A DNA stretch of 64,000 nucleotides, taken from positions 2,442,001 through 2,506,000 of the forward strand of contig NZ_CP027667.1 in NCBI RefSeq assembly GCF_003008575.1, read 5' to 3'. This DNA comes from Melaminivora suipulveris (GTDB lineage Bacteria; Pseudomonadota; Gammaproteobacteria; Burkholderiales; Burkholderiaceae_C). How positions within the stretch are numbered: position 1 is the stretch's first letter; each line of letters opens with the position of its first letter. Shown piece after piece: positions 39,458 to 47,290 of this stretch. The notes under the pieces were generated by a model. That model saw only the letters and a program-made list of their open reading frames with translations. It was not told where the DNA came from and made no database searches. Both the position numbers and the translations under genes were made by a program.

Positions 39458-39779
39458 GTGAAGCCCGCCAGACCGCCGCTGGTGCAAGCTGGGAAACCAG
39501 GCACTGGAGGAACGTCCGGACTGCACAGGGCAGCGTAGCAGCTAACGGCTGTCCACCGCGAGGTGAGGATCAGAGCAACAGAGACGAGCCGATTCAGTTC
39601 GGGTGAAACGGGCAATCTCTACGCGCAGCAACACCAAGTAGGCACACGTTGACGGGGCCCCCGGAGTGTGCGGGTAGGTGGCATCGAGCCGGGTGGGCGA
39701 CCCCCGGCCCAGAGTAATGGCGGTCACATGCGGCCTTCGGGCCGCATGCACAGAATCCGGCTTATCGGCGGGCTTCACA
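39458..39779 (+). ncRNA. rnpB: RNase P RNA component (bacterial class A)
   Basis: The catalytic RNA of RNase P, which trims the 5' leader of pre-tRNAs. Conserved core blocks are plain to see: GGAGGAACGTCCGGACT, GCAGCGTAGCAGCTAACGGC, AGAGCAACAGAGACGAGCC, GGTGAAACGGGCAATCTC, CCAAGTAGGCAC, AGAGTAATGGCGGTCAC and ACAGAATCCGGCTTATC. The P1 helix closes perfectly over 12 pairs (GTGAAGCCCGCC at 39458 with GGCGGGCTTCAC at 39767-39778). A T-run (39780-39786) directly follows and probably terminates it. Length about 322 nt is normal for class A. Confidence 0.97.
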
Positions 39780-39820
39780 TTTTTTTGGTCTTCCCGCGCC
39801 CCGGCCATTGTGGGGAAAGC

Positions 39821-39852
39821 GCGATAAGCTATATTTTTAGTAGCAAAAACAA
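39821..39852. repeat. Short fragment of the interspersed repeat between rnpB and the pseudouridine synthase-like gene
   Basis: GCGATAAGCTATATTTTTAG followed by TAGC; it is AT-rich and carries the AGCTAT/TAGTAG end of the repeat only. The core block is missing, so this is a remnant. Confidence 0.5.
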
Positions 39853-39857
39853 GCAGC

Positions 39858-40631
39858 TCAGAACCGCTCCCACGGCTGCACATAGCGCCAATGCCCCTCG
39901 GCCAGCGGGGCCAGGGCGATGCGGCCGATGCGGATGCGCTTGATCGCCGTCACCTGCAGACCCACGGCGCTGCACATGGCCGGAATTTGCCCAGGCCGGA
40001 TGCCCTTGAGGGCGAAGCGCAGGCGCTCTTCGCTTTGCCAGCTCACCTTGATGGGCGGCAGTGGCCGGCCGTTGAACTCCAGGCCGTGGCACAGCTTCTG
40101 CAATCCGCCTTCCATGATTTGACCCGCGACCTGGACGATGCATTCCTGCTCCAGCGTTTCGATGTCCTGCTGCAGCTTGCGCGCCACGCGGGCGTCCTGG
40201 GTGTAGACCACCAGGCCGCTGGCTTCGGTGGGCAGCGGCGTGTGGCATGCCAGGTTCCTGAAATGCTTGCGCAGCACGCGCACGGGCGGGCCGTTGCCGG
40301 CGTGCCGGCGCTCGGGCTCCAGCAGGTCCAGGGCCGACGGCGCGCCCTGGCTGCGGCTGGCGCGCGGATCGCCGGGCGCGGCGCCCAGGCCGGCTTCAAA
40401 GTCTGGCGGCTTGTGCAGGATCAAGGTGACCGGGGGCAGTTCCTCGGCGCGAGCGCCAGGCGCCAGCTGCACCTGCTGATGCGGCGCGACGCGGGCGCCC
40501 GGCTCTTCGACCAACCGGCCGTCGACGCTGACGCTGCCGCCTTCGATGTACAGCTCGGCCTCGCGGCGCGAGCAGCCCAGCTCGGCAGCCACCCGTTTGG
40601 ACAGGCGGATGGCTCCGCCAACGTCAGCCAT
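39858..40631 (-). CDS. RluB/RluF-type pseudouridine synthase-like protein lacking the catalytic Asp
   Basis: A 257-residue protein with an N-terminal S4 RNA-binding domain (IRLSKRVAAELGCSRREAELYIEGGSVSVDG, about residues 7-40) and a pseudouridine synthase fold (LILHKPPDFEAG; ASGLVVYTQDARVARKL; GRIALAPLAEGHWR at the end). The family motif is normally (G)RLDxxTxGLL, with Asp as nucleophile. Here the aligned stretch is HTPLPTEASGLVVYT, with Pro134 where the Asp should be. It may be a non-catalytic RNA-binding relative. Start at MADVGG, the best fit to the S4 domain. Confidence 0.82.
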   Translation of the reverse strand: MADVGGAIRLSKRVAAELGCSRREAELYIEGGSVSVDGRLVEEPGARVAPHQQVQLAPGARAEELPPVTLILHKPPDFEAGLGAAPGDPRASRSQGAPSALDLLEPERRHAGNGPPVRVLRKHFRNLACHTPLPTEASGLVVYTQDARVARKLQQDIETLEQECIVQVAGQIMEGGLQKLCHGLEFNGRPLPPIKVSWQSEERLRFALKGIRPGQIPAMCSAVGLQVTAIKRIRIGRIALAPLAEGHWRYVQPWERF

Positions 40632-40849
40632 GCGCCGCGCTCCATGCACATCGCCAGCCCGCGCCAGCGGACGCCGTGGGTCCGGCCTCGCCGGCCCAGT
40701 GGCGTCGTCCCCCTGCCCGCAGTGCGCAGCACTGCGACAGCGGGGGCTGAGGGCCGAGGCTCCGAGCCTGCCTGCGCAGGCTCGGACGCGCCCGAAGAGC
40801 TGCCGCCTCTGGCGGCGGCACCGAGCGGCGCAGCCGCCCAGGGGGGTGT
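40632..40849. other. 218-bp GC-rich gap with a 24-bp palindrome
   Basis: No gene seen. It holds a palindrome at 40762-40785 (CCGAGCCTG / CAGGCTCGG around CCTGCG) with no U-tract on either strand, and a second small inverted repeat near 40720 (GTGCGCAGCAC). It lies between two minus-strand genes, so it contains the promoter and leader of the pseudouridine synthase-like gene. Confidence 0.5.
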
Positions 40850-42532
40850 TCAATCATTTCCGGGCTCCAACGCCCGGATGCGCTCCACATGCGCCAGCAG
40901 CGAGCGCTGGGCCAGCGGCCACATGCGCGGCGGCACATCGTCGTAGGCCAGTCGCACCCAGTCTTCCATGCTGCCGTCGGGCCGCGCCTGCATGGCGGCC
41001 AGCACCTTGGCTTCGCGCGCCAGGCGGTGCGCCTGCAGGCCGGCGATGACCTTGCGCGCATCGCACAGCACATAGCCGTGCGCCGGGGCGATGTAGTCCA
41101 CGCCATGCTGCTCGCACAGCGCATCCAGGCGCGCCAGCGAATCCAGGTAGTCGGCCATGTTGCCGTCGGGCGGGTCGATGATGGTGGTGCTGCCGTTCAG
41201 GATGTGGTCGCCGGAGAACAGCAGGCCGTCCTCGCGCAGGATCAGGCACAGGTGGTTGGCCGCGTGTCCCGGTGTGTGCACCACTTGCAAGGTATGGGTG
41301 ATTTTGCCCTCCAGTCCGCGTCCTTCAAGCGTGAGCAGCTCATCATTCGATAGCGCACGATCGGGCGTGAAGCGGCTGGCCGCGCGCGCCGTCGGAGCCG
41401 AGGGCAGGCCCAGGATGGGCGGCGCCGGCCGGCCGGCCGCTGCCACCATGGCCTGCAGCGGCGCCGCGCCCGGAAAGTGATCCGGGTGCGAGTGCGTGCA
41501 GACGATGGCGCGAATGTCGCCGCCCGCGGCGCGCCACAGGCGCTCGATGTGCTCGGGCTCGGCCGGGCCTGGGTCGATGGCGATGTAGCCCGTGGCCGCT
41601 TCGCCCACCAGATAGCTGTTGGTGCCGGGGCCGGTCATCACGCCAGGGTTGGGGGCGGTGAGGCGCTGCACGTTTTTCAGCAGCGGCAGCACGCGGTCGC
41701 ACTGCCAGTCCAGCGGGTGCTGGGTGTGGCCGTCCGGGCAGACGAAGGCCAGTTCGCCGTAGGGCGGCTCGTGCTCCATGAAGTGCTCGACCTTGCCAGC
41801 CAGGGTCCCTGAGCGTGGGCTGGTCACCCACAGCGGCTGCTCGTGCGCCACGGCGTCCAGCACATCCTGCACGCTGGCGTACTGCGCCAGGCGCTGCAGC
41901 GTGCGGATGGTCGGGAAAATCATGAAGAACTGCCCGGCCTCGTGGCGCGCCAGCGCGTCCTGCGGGCGCACCCAGACGGGCTCGAACTGCTCGGCCTCGT
42001 CGGCCACCGGCTCCTGGCCAGGCGGCATGCGCGCGACCAGAAAGGGCACGGCAAAGCGCTTGGGCAGGTTGCGATCGGCCGTCCAGTGCGCCAGCTGGTA
42101 CATGGCGTCCGCCGCCAGGCGCAAGCCGCGCGCGGCCACCTGGGGGGCGAAGGGCGCCTTGCGGTCCAGCGCGGCGATGTCCTCGGCATCGGCCCAGCGG
42201 CCGTCGGCGTGGCGCGCCAGCAGGATGCCCAGCTCCTCGAAGCTCTCGCGCAGCGCGGCCAGGGCTTCTGTCAGGCGCTCGCCAGTCTGCGCCGGGCGGC
42301 AATCGGCCAGGGCGTGTGCTTCGGGCGCGGCGTCCTGCGCCTCGATGCCGCCGCCCGGAAAGACGTAGGCACCAGGCACGAAGCTGGCCTTGGCCGAGCG
42401 GCGCGTCATCAGCACCTCCAGCGTGCTGGTGCCATCCGCGCCGGGGGCGTCGCGCAGCAGCAGCACGGTGGCGGCGTTCAGGGGTGTGGGCGGGGTGCGG
42501 CGGGGATGCAGGTATTGGGTGTCGCGGGGCAT
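40850..42532 (-). CDS. Nudix hydrolase / metallo-beta-lactamase fold fusion protein
   Basis: A 560-residue two-domain protein. The N-terminal half (about 15-240) looks like a Nudix domain of the NUDT19/YfcD-like kind: GAYVFPGGGIEAQD and ALRESFEELGILLA. The C-terminal half (about 290-560) is a LACTB2-like metallo-beta-lactamase domain: GPGTNSYLVG, the zinc motif CTHSHPDHFPGA, VVHTPGHAANHLCL, FSGDHILNG, IAPAHG. The first domain would hydrolyse a nucleotide or CoA conjugate; the second resembles hydrolases of thioesters or RNA. The fused form occurs in some Proteobacteria; the substrate is unknown. The start MPRDTQYLHPR is 150 bases from the divergent DUF484 gene. Confidence 0.88.
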   Translation of the reverse strand: MPRDTQYLHPRRTPPTPLNAATVLLLRDAPGADGTSTLEVLMTRRSAKASFVPGAYVFPGGGIEAQDAAPEAHALADCRPAQTGERLTEALAALRESFEELGILLARHADGRWADAEDIAALDRKAPFAPQVAARGLRLAADAMYQLAHWTADRNLPKRFAVPFLVARMPPGQEPVADEAEQFEPVWVRPQDALARHEAGQFFMIFPTIRTLQRLAQYASVQDVLDAVAHEQPLWVTSPRSGTLAGKVEHFMEHEPPYGELAFVCPDGHTQHPLDWQCDRVLPLLKNVQRLTAPNPGVMTGPGTNSYLVGEAATGYIAIDPGPAEPEHIERLWRAAGGDIRAIVCTHSHPDHFPGAAPLQAMVAAAGRPAPPILGLPSAPTARAASRFTPDRALSNDELLTLEGRGLEGKITHTLQVVHTPGHAANHLCLILREDGLLFSGDHILNGSTTIIDPPDGNMADYLDSLARLDALCEQHGVDYIAPAHGYVLCDARKVIAGLQAHRLAREAKVLAAMQARPDGSMEDWVRLAYDDVPPRMWPLAQRSLLAHVERIRALEPGND

Positions 42533-42697
42533 CGGATGATTATGGCGAGACGTGGCCCGGCCCGTGCGTCGCACCGGCGTCAGGGCGCGTTGCGCCCGGA
42601 TAATCGTTGTCCACGCCCCCGCCTCACGCGGGTGCCCCTGCCATCCGCGCTGGCCGCCCATGCGCCATGATGGCGGCCTGTTTTGCCGCGTTCGACC

Positions 42698-43384
42698 ATG
42701 ACCCTGCCCATCACCCCCATCACCGAAGACGACATCGCCCAGTACCTGGCCAACACGCCAGGATTTTTCGAGCGCCACGCCGAGTTGCTGGCCATCGTCA
42801 CGCTGACCAGCCCGCACGGCGCGCGTGCGGTGAGCCTGCAGGAGCGCCAGGCCGAGATGCTGCGCGAGAAGATCAAGGGGCTGGAGCAGCGCGTCATGGA
42901 GATGGTGCGCCACAGCCACGAGAACGCCACCATCGCCGGCAAGATTCACCAGTGGGCGCGCGAGCTGTCCGCGGTGCGCGACGCCGCCGCCGTGCCTGAC
43001 GCCGTGCAGGAAGGCCTGCGCCGACTGTTCGACGTGCCGCAGGTGGCGCTGCGGCTGTGGCAGGTGCAGCCGCAGCACGCCGGCGCCGCTTTCGCGGCCG
43101 AGGTGAGCGACGACGTGCGCGCCTTCGCCTCGTCGCTGACCATGCCGTTTTGCGGCCCCAACCTGGGGTTCGAGGCCGCCGCCTGGCTGCCCGACGCGCA
43201 GGAGGCGCGCTCGCTGGCGCTGCTGCCGCTGCGGCCGGGCGCCATCGAAAGCGCCGAGGAGCCGGCCTTCGGCCTGCTGGTGCTGGGCTCGCCCGATGCG
43301 CAGCGCTTCGACGCCAGCATGGGTGTGGAATTCCTGGCGCGCATGGCCGAGCTGGCCGCCAGCGCCCTGTCGCGGCTGGCGTGA
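42698..43384 (+). CDS. DUF484 family protein
   Basis: A 228-residue DUF484 (GAF-like) protein. The N-terminus has DIAQYLANTPGFFERHAELLAIV and SLQERQAEMLREKIKGLEQR, the helical lead-in typical of the family, followed by a GAF-like domain. In many Proteobacteria this gene sits directly upstream of xerC, as here (overlap of 4 bases), but no biochemical function is established. ATG at 42698 was chosen over the TTG at 42683. Confidence 0.9.
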   Translation: MTLPITPITEDDIAQYLANTPGFFERHAELLAIVTLTSPHGARAVSLQERQAEMLREKIKGLEQRVMEMVRHSHENATIAGKIHQWARELSAVRDAAAVPDAVQEGLRRLFDVPQVALRLWQVQPQHAGAAFAAEVSDDVRAFASSLTMPFCGPNLGFEAAAWLPDAQEARSLALLPLRPGAIESAEEPAFGLLVLGSPDAQRFDASMGVEFLARMAELAASALSRLA

Positions 43385-44382
43385 GCCCGGACAAGGCCGA
43401 CGAGCAGGCAGCCGCTGCGCCGCCGCTGCCGGCCGAGGCGCTGGCCTATCTGGAGCACGCGCGCGTACAAAAGCGCCTGGCCGAGCGCACTCTCGCCCTC
43501 TACACGCAGGATTTGCAGCGTCTGTGCGCCCACGCGCGTCAGCTCGGATTGGCGCCGCTGGCGCTGGGCAGCGCGCATCTGCGCCGTTTCGCCGCGCAGA
43601 TGCATGCCGGCGGGCGCAGCGCGCGCGGCATCGCGCTGATTCTGTCTGGCTGGCGGGGCTTCTACACCTGGGCCGCGCGCCAGGGGCTGATTTCGCACAA
43701 CCCGGCGCAGGACGTGCGCGCGCCCAAGGCGCCCAGGCCGCTGCCCAAGGCGCTGCCTGTGGATGATGCCGTGCGCCTGGCCGAACACCGCCAGCCGCAG
43801 GCCGACCCCTGGACGGAAGCGCGCGATGCGGCCATGGTCGAGCTGCTCTACGGCTGCGGCCTGCGCGTGGGCGAGCTCGTCGGCCTGGACGCCGTGGCCA
43901 GCAGCCAGGCGCACCGCCAGGGCCGCGGCTGGGTCGATCTGGAGGGCGCCGAAGCGCAGGTCTTCGGCAAGGGCGGGCGCCGGCGCAGCGTGCCCATGGG
44001 GCCGCCGGCGGTGCAGGCGCTGCAGGCCTGGCTGGTGCTGCGCGCCGAGCCTTTTGCCGGCGAGCGCGCGCAGCGCCTGGACGCGCACGCCCTGTTCGTC
44101 GGCGAGCGCGGCGCGCGCATCACGGCGCAGACCGTCTGGTTGCGCCTGCGCCAGCGCAGCCAGACCGCTGGGCTGAGCACCCCCGTGCACCCGCACATGC
44201 TGCGCCACTCGTTCGCCAGCCACCTGCTGCAGTCCAGCCAGGATCTGCGCGCCGTACAGGAGCTGCTGGGCCATGCCAGCATCACCACCACGCAGGCCTA
44301 TACGCGGCTGGATTTCCAGCACCTGGCGCAGGTCTACGACCAGGCGCATCCGCGCGCCAAGCGGCGCGAGCCGGGCAAGTAG
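43381..44382 (+). CDS. xerC: Tyrosine recombinase XerC
   Basis: A 333-residue tyrosine recombinase that, with XerD, resolves chromosome dimers at dif. N-terminal SAM-like domain (about 20-110) and catalytic domain with the full set: Arg162 in GCGLRVGELVGL, Lys197 in GKGGRRR, His272 and Arg275 in HPHMLRHSF, His298 in LGHAS and the nucleophile Tyr307 in QAYTRLDF. Start is GTG inside the DUF484 stop. Length is slightly above the usual 300 because of an N-terminal tail and the DAVASSQAHRQGRG loop. Confidence 0.94.
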   Translation: MSPDKADEQAAAAPPLPAEALAYLEHARVQKRLAERTLALYTQDLQRLCAHARQLGLAPLALGSAHLRRFAAQMHAGGRSARGIALILSGWRGFYTWAARQGLISHNPAQDVRAPKAPRPLPKALPVDDAVRLAEHRQPQADPWTEARDAAMVELLYGCGLRVGELVGLDAVASSQAHRQGRGWVDLEGAEAQVFGKGGRRRSVPMGPPAVQALQAWLVLRAEPFAGERAQRLDAHALFVGERGARITAQTVWLRLRQRSQTAGLSTPVHPHMLRHSFASHLLQSSQDLRAVQELLGHASITTTQAYTRLDFQHLAQVYDQAHPRAKRREPGK

Positions 44383-44397
44383 CTCAGGTCTTCTCGT

Positions 44398-44658
44398 TCA
44401 GCCCGGCGCGGCGGCGAGTTGACGCTCGATGTCCGCCAGCAGCGCCTGGCAGCGCTCGGACGCCAGACAGCCTGGCCAGAACCACTCTTCGAAAACTTGC
44501 TCCAGCGCCTGGCGCAGCGGCATCCCTTGTGCAGTCAGGTCGGCCGCGTCGCGCGCCTGGCTCCAGTACTCATCGTGCATGTCGGGCTCGGATGCGCAGC
44601 CGGTGTGCATCGGATCGGCCTGGCACAGCAGTTGGTTGAGTTTCTCGACGTCCATCAT
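44398..44658 (-). CDS. Small unrecognised protein, third gene of the metallophosphatase operon
   Basis: An 86-residue acidic protein that I do not recognise. It is probably mostly helical (DVEKLNQLLCQAD, DAADLTAQGMPLRQALEQVFEEWFW, SERCQALLADIERQL) and has four cysteines. No signal peptide or membrane helix. The start overlaps the stop of the 154-residue gene (ATGA), so it belongs to the operon with the metallophosphatase. It converges with xerC, 15 bases apart. Confidence 0.7.
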   Translation of the reverse strand: MMDVEKLNQLLCQADPMHTGCASEPDMHDEYWSQARDAADLTAQGMPLRQALEQVFEEWFWPGCLASERCQALLADIERQLAAAPG

Positions 44659-45119
44659 GGTGTGACAGTGGCCTCGGTTTGCAGGGTGAACATGACGAAG
44701 CGCCCGTCCTCATCGACGAGCCGGCTGTAACCACGCAGAGCGCCGGCGTGGCGCTGCAGCAGCCGCTGGTACAAGCTCTGGCGGCGTGCATCGTCCTGGA
44801 TGCGGTAGTAAAAAAATGGCGGCCGGTGCCGCCCCAGGTATTGCGCCAGCCGCAGCGCCACGGTGCGCAGCACCTTCAGGGGCTGGGCGTGGGTGTTGAC
44901 GACCAGCGCAGTCTCCTGCACCACTGGCAGCTTGGCCGTCCAGTGCCAATCCCAGTGCAGGTCTTCCTTGGTGATCAGGCCCAGGCGCAGCGTGTCGCCG
45001 GTGACGGTGAAACTGATTTCGCCGTCGTGCTGGAGGTAGACGCGGTAGAGCAGGTCGCCGTGCTGAAAGCGGCAGAGCTCGTGGCGGCTGCGTGGCGGCT
45101 CGGGCACGGCGCTGGCCAC
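44655..45119 (-). CDS. Unrecognised protein, second gene of the metallophosphatase operon
   Basis: A 154-residue protein of unknown family, reading VASAVPEPPRSRHELC at its start. The middle is rich in beta-type sequence (GDLLYRVYLQHDGEISFTV, then LGLITKEDLHWDWHWTAKL), the end helical (RRQSLYQRLLQRHAGAL). It is conserved-looking (aromatic and polar, no low complexity). The likely start is GTG at 45119, which begins right after the metallophosphatase stop with one base between. It overlaps the next gene by 4 bases. Function unknown; by position it works with the phosphatase. Confidence 0.72.
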   Translation of the reverse strand: MASAVPEPPRSRHELCRFQHGDLLYRVYLQHDGEISFTVTGDTLRLGLITKEDLHWDWHWTAKLPVVQETALVVNTHAQPLKVLRTVALRLAQYLGRHRPPFFYYRIQDDARRQSLYQRLLQRHAGALRGYSRLVDEDGRFVMFTLQTEATVTP

Positions 45120-45120
45120 C

Positions 45121-46200
45121 TCATGCCCCGCCGCGCGGCAGGCCGAAGCCCTCGGTGCGCTGCACGCTGCCGTCGTCGAAGTGCAGCATGCGCTCGGGCC
45201 AGCGCAGCGCGGCGAGCCGGAAGTCCCCCGGCGGACGCGCCGGGTCGCGCCGCTCGCGCCAGCGCCCGCCCACCGAATAGTCCACGCAGAAGACGTTGCC
45301 ATGCCGCCCATGCCAGCGCAGCGGGTCTATGGCGCTGAACAGGTCGGCGTCGCCTTTGCCCACCTCGCGGCGGTCGATGGGCCGCATGCGGCGCCAGTAA
45401 TGGCCGATCACCACCGCCTGCGTGTCGTCATAGTCGTCCCACCAGGCGACGCGCTCGGCGAAGCGCCATTTGTTGCTGGTGAAGAACGGCGCGCCGGCCT
45501 TGCGCTCGACGCCCGAGGTCAACACCTTGAGCGGGTTGAACATCTGCTTGTTGGCCTCGTTTTCCGCGTAGGCGTGCAGGAAAGGCGGGCGGCGCGAGAC
45601 GTCCTCCAGCCCTTGCGGGCAGGCGCGCAGCTCGGCCGCCACGCGCTCGGCCAGGCCGGTGCTCTGGCCATGCTCCAGCGCCGCGCGTTCCCAGCGCGTG
45701 TAGGCCTGCCCGGCGTCGCCCAGCGGCACCTGGCGCGCGGCGGCGATGGGCGCATCCAGCCACACCGCATGCACCACGCGCAGGTCGTCGCGCTCCAGCG
45801 CGATGGGCAGGCCGGACAGCCACTGGACGATGGCCTGGCGCGCGGCGGCGTCGGGGCGGGCGAAGGGCGCGTAGTCGGCCTGGTCGCGCTCGTGGCGCTC
45901 GTCGAAGAACCAGCCCGAGCCGTCCTTGGCATCGGAGTTCAGCAGGTTCATTTCGTGGTTGCCGAGCACCGCCACCGCGCGGCCGGCCTCGACCAGGCGC
46001 TGCGCCAGCGCCAGCACGGCCGGGCTGTCCGGGCCGCGGTCGCAGAAATCGCCGACGAAAACCAGCGTGCGGCCCTGCGGGTGCGTGCCTTGCGCGTCGT
46101 AGCCCAGGTGCCGCAGCAGGTCTTGCAGCGCGGCGTATTCGCCGTGGATGTCGCCGACGATGTCCAGCGGACCGGGGGGCAGGGGTTGAACCAGGCTCAT
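45121..46200 (-). CDS. Calcineurin-like metallophosphatase (PrpE / Ap4A-hydrolase-like)
   Basis: A 359-residue metallophosphatase with the canonical metal-binding blocks GDIHG (residues 16-20), GDFCDRG (50-56) and GNHE (80-83), and downstream HAVWLDAP and VIGHYWRR with metal-binding His residues. Closest in style to PrpE / bis(5'-nucleosyl)-tetraphosphatase enzymes, which cleave Ap4A or phosphoproteins, but with a C-terminal extension beyond the ~250-residue core. It heads a three-gene operon transcribed away from a WYL-domain regulator. Ribosome site AGGAG lies just upstream of the ATG at 46200. The true substrate is unknown. Confidence 0.88.
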   Translation of the reverse strand: MSLVQPLPPGPLDIVGDIHGEYAALQDLLRHLGYDAQGTHPQGRTLVFVGDFCDRGPDSPAVLALAQRLVEAGRAVAVLGNHEMNLLNSDAKDGSGWFFDERHERDQADYAPFARPDAAARQAIVQWLSGLPIALERDDLRVVHAVWLDAPIAAARQVPLGDAGQAYTRWERAALEHGQSTGLAERVAAELRACPQGLEDVSRRPPFLHAYAENEANKQMFNPLKVLTSGVERKAGAPFFTSNKWRFAERVAWWDDYDDTQAVVIGHYWRRMRPIDRREVGKGDADLFSAIDPLRWHGRHGNVFCVDYSVGGRWRERRDPARPPGDFRLAALRWPERMLHFDDGSVQRTEGFGLPRGGA

Positions 46201-46223
46201 GCGTTCTCCTTTCTTGTGCTTTT

Positions 46224-46272
46224 CAACGAATCTTTTTGATTGCTTTAAGAATAGCATCATTTTGATTCGTTG
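46224..46272. promoter_or_regulatory. Long inverted repeat between the metallophosphatase operon and the WYL regulator
   Basis: Left arm CAACGAATCTTTTTGATTGC (46224-46243) and right arm GCATCATTTTGATTCGTTG (46254-46272) are near-perfect inverted copies across a 10-base spacer. The stretch is strikingly AT-rich for this genome. Size and place suit a binding site for the WYL regulator covering both divergent promoters. Confidence 0.72.
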
Positions 46273-46318
46273 ACATAGAATCGCCGCGACCTGCACTTTC
46301 TCCCGTCGCTTTTCCGCC

Positions 46319-47200
46319 ATGTCCGACCTGTCCCCGGTGATCGCCGATCTGCCCGCCGCGCAGCGCCAGCGGCTGGCCTATATCGAGTTCCGCCTGTGGT
46401 TCCTGGGCGAGGTGGCGCGCAGGGATGTGCTGGAGCGTTTCCAGATTGCCAGCGCCGCTGGCACGCGCGACCTGGCTCTCTATATGGAACTGGCGCCCGC
46501 CAATGCGCGCTACGAGCGCAAGGCCTATCGCTGGCAGCCCGGCTTTGTCCCGCTGTTCGAGCATCCGGTCGAGCGCGTGCTGGCGGCACTGACGCGCGGC
46601 TTCGGTGCGGGCGAACCCGTGGGCGATGGCGACATGGCGCTGCTGCCCCACGCCATGCCGGCGCGGCTGAACCAGCCGCCGCTGGACACCCTGGCCACCG
46701 TCACCCGCGCCATTGCAGCCGGCCAGGCGCTGCAGCTGACCTACCACTCCATGCAGCGCGGCCCGCAGCAGCGCGAGATCGTGCCGCATGCGCTGGTGGA
46801 TTCGGGCCTGCGTTGGCATGCGCGGGCGTTCGACCGCAGCAAGGGCCACTTCCGCGATCTGGTGCTCACGCGCATGGAGGCGGTGCGGCCCGCGCCGCAA
46901 CCGCTCGCGCCGGATGAGCAGGGCAGCGCCGACACACAGTGGCATCAGATGGTCGCGCTGCGCCTGCTGCCGCACCCGGCGCACCCGCATCCGGCGTCCA
47001 TCGAGCGCGACTTCGGCATGCGCGGCGGACACCTGGACGTCAGCCTGCGCGCCGCCGTGGCCGGGCATGTGCTGCGCCAGTGGCAGGTCGATTGCAGCGC
47101 CGACGCGCATCTGCGCGGCCCGCAATACCGCCTGTGGCTGGCCGACGCGGCGCCGCTACGAGGCGTCGGCAGCGCCGCTCTGGCACCGGGCTATGCCTGA
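46319..47200 (+). CDS. WYL-domain transcriptional regulator (BrxR/CapW-like)
   Basis: A 293-residue regulator: N-terminal winged-helix region (about residues 10-70, LAYIEFRLWFLGEVARRDVLERFQI), a WYL domain (about 130-195, QLTYHSMQRGPQQREIVPH, then LRWHARAFDRSKGHFRDLV) and a C-terminal WCX-like tail. The RWHARAFD signature matches the BrxR/CapW group, autorepressors that sit next to phage-defence and DNA-damage loci. It is divergent from the metallophosphatase operon, with the inverted repeat between them. Ligand not known; WYL domains often sense nucleic acids or nucleotides. Confidence 0.88.
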   Translation: MSDLSPVIADLPAAQRQRLAYIEFRLWFLGEVARRDVLERFQIASAAGTRDLALYMELAPANARYERKAYRWQPGFVPLFEHPVERVLAALTRGFGAGEPVGDGDMALLPHAMPARLNQPPLDTLATVTRAIAAGQALQLTYHSMQRGPQQREIVPHALVDSGLRWHARAFDRSKGHFRDLVLTRMEAVRPAPQPLAPDEQGSADTQWHQMVALRLLPHPAHPHPASIERDFGMRGGHLDVSLRAAVAGHVLRQWQVDCSADAHLRGPQYRLWLADAAPLRGVGSAALAPGYA

Positions 47201-47290
47201 AAGCTGGGATGCTCTTGTCCCGCCGCTCGCCTGCTCGCGCGATAAGTGGCATGCTTGATGCACTTTTTCACCCCACCAAAGGAGAACCCC

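Noticed and set aside
39099..39526. Small open frames inside and across the MITE-like element and the start of rnpB
   Set aside because: They are by-products of inverted-repeat and structural-RNA sequence. They exist on both strands over the same bases and show no protein features.
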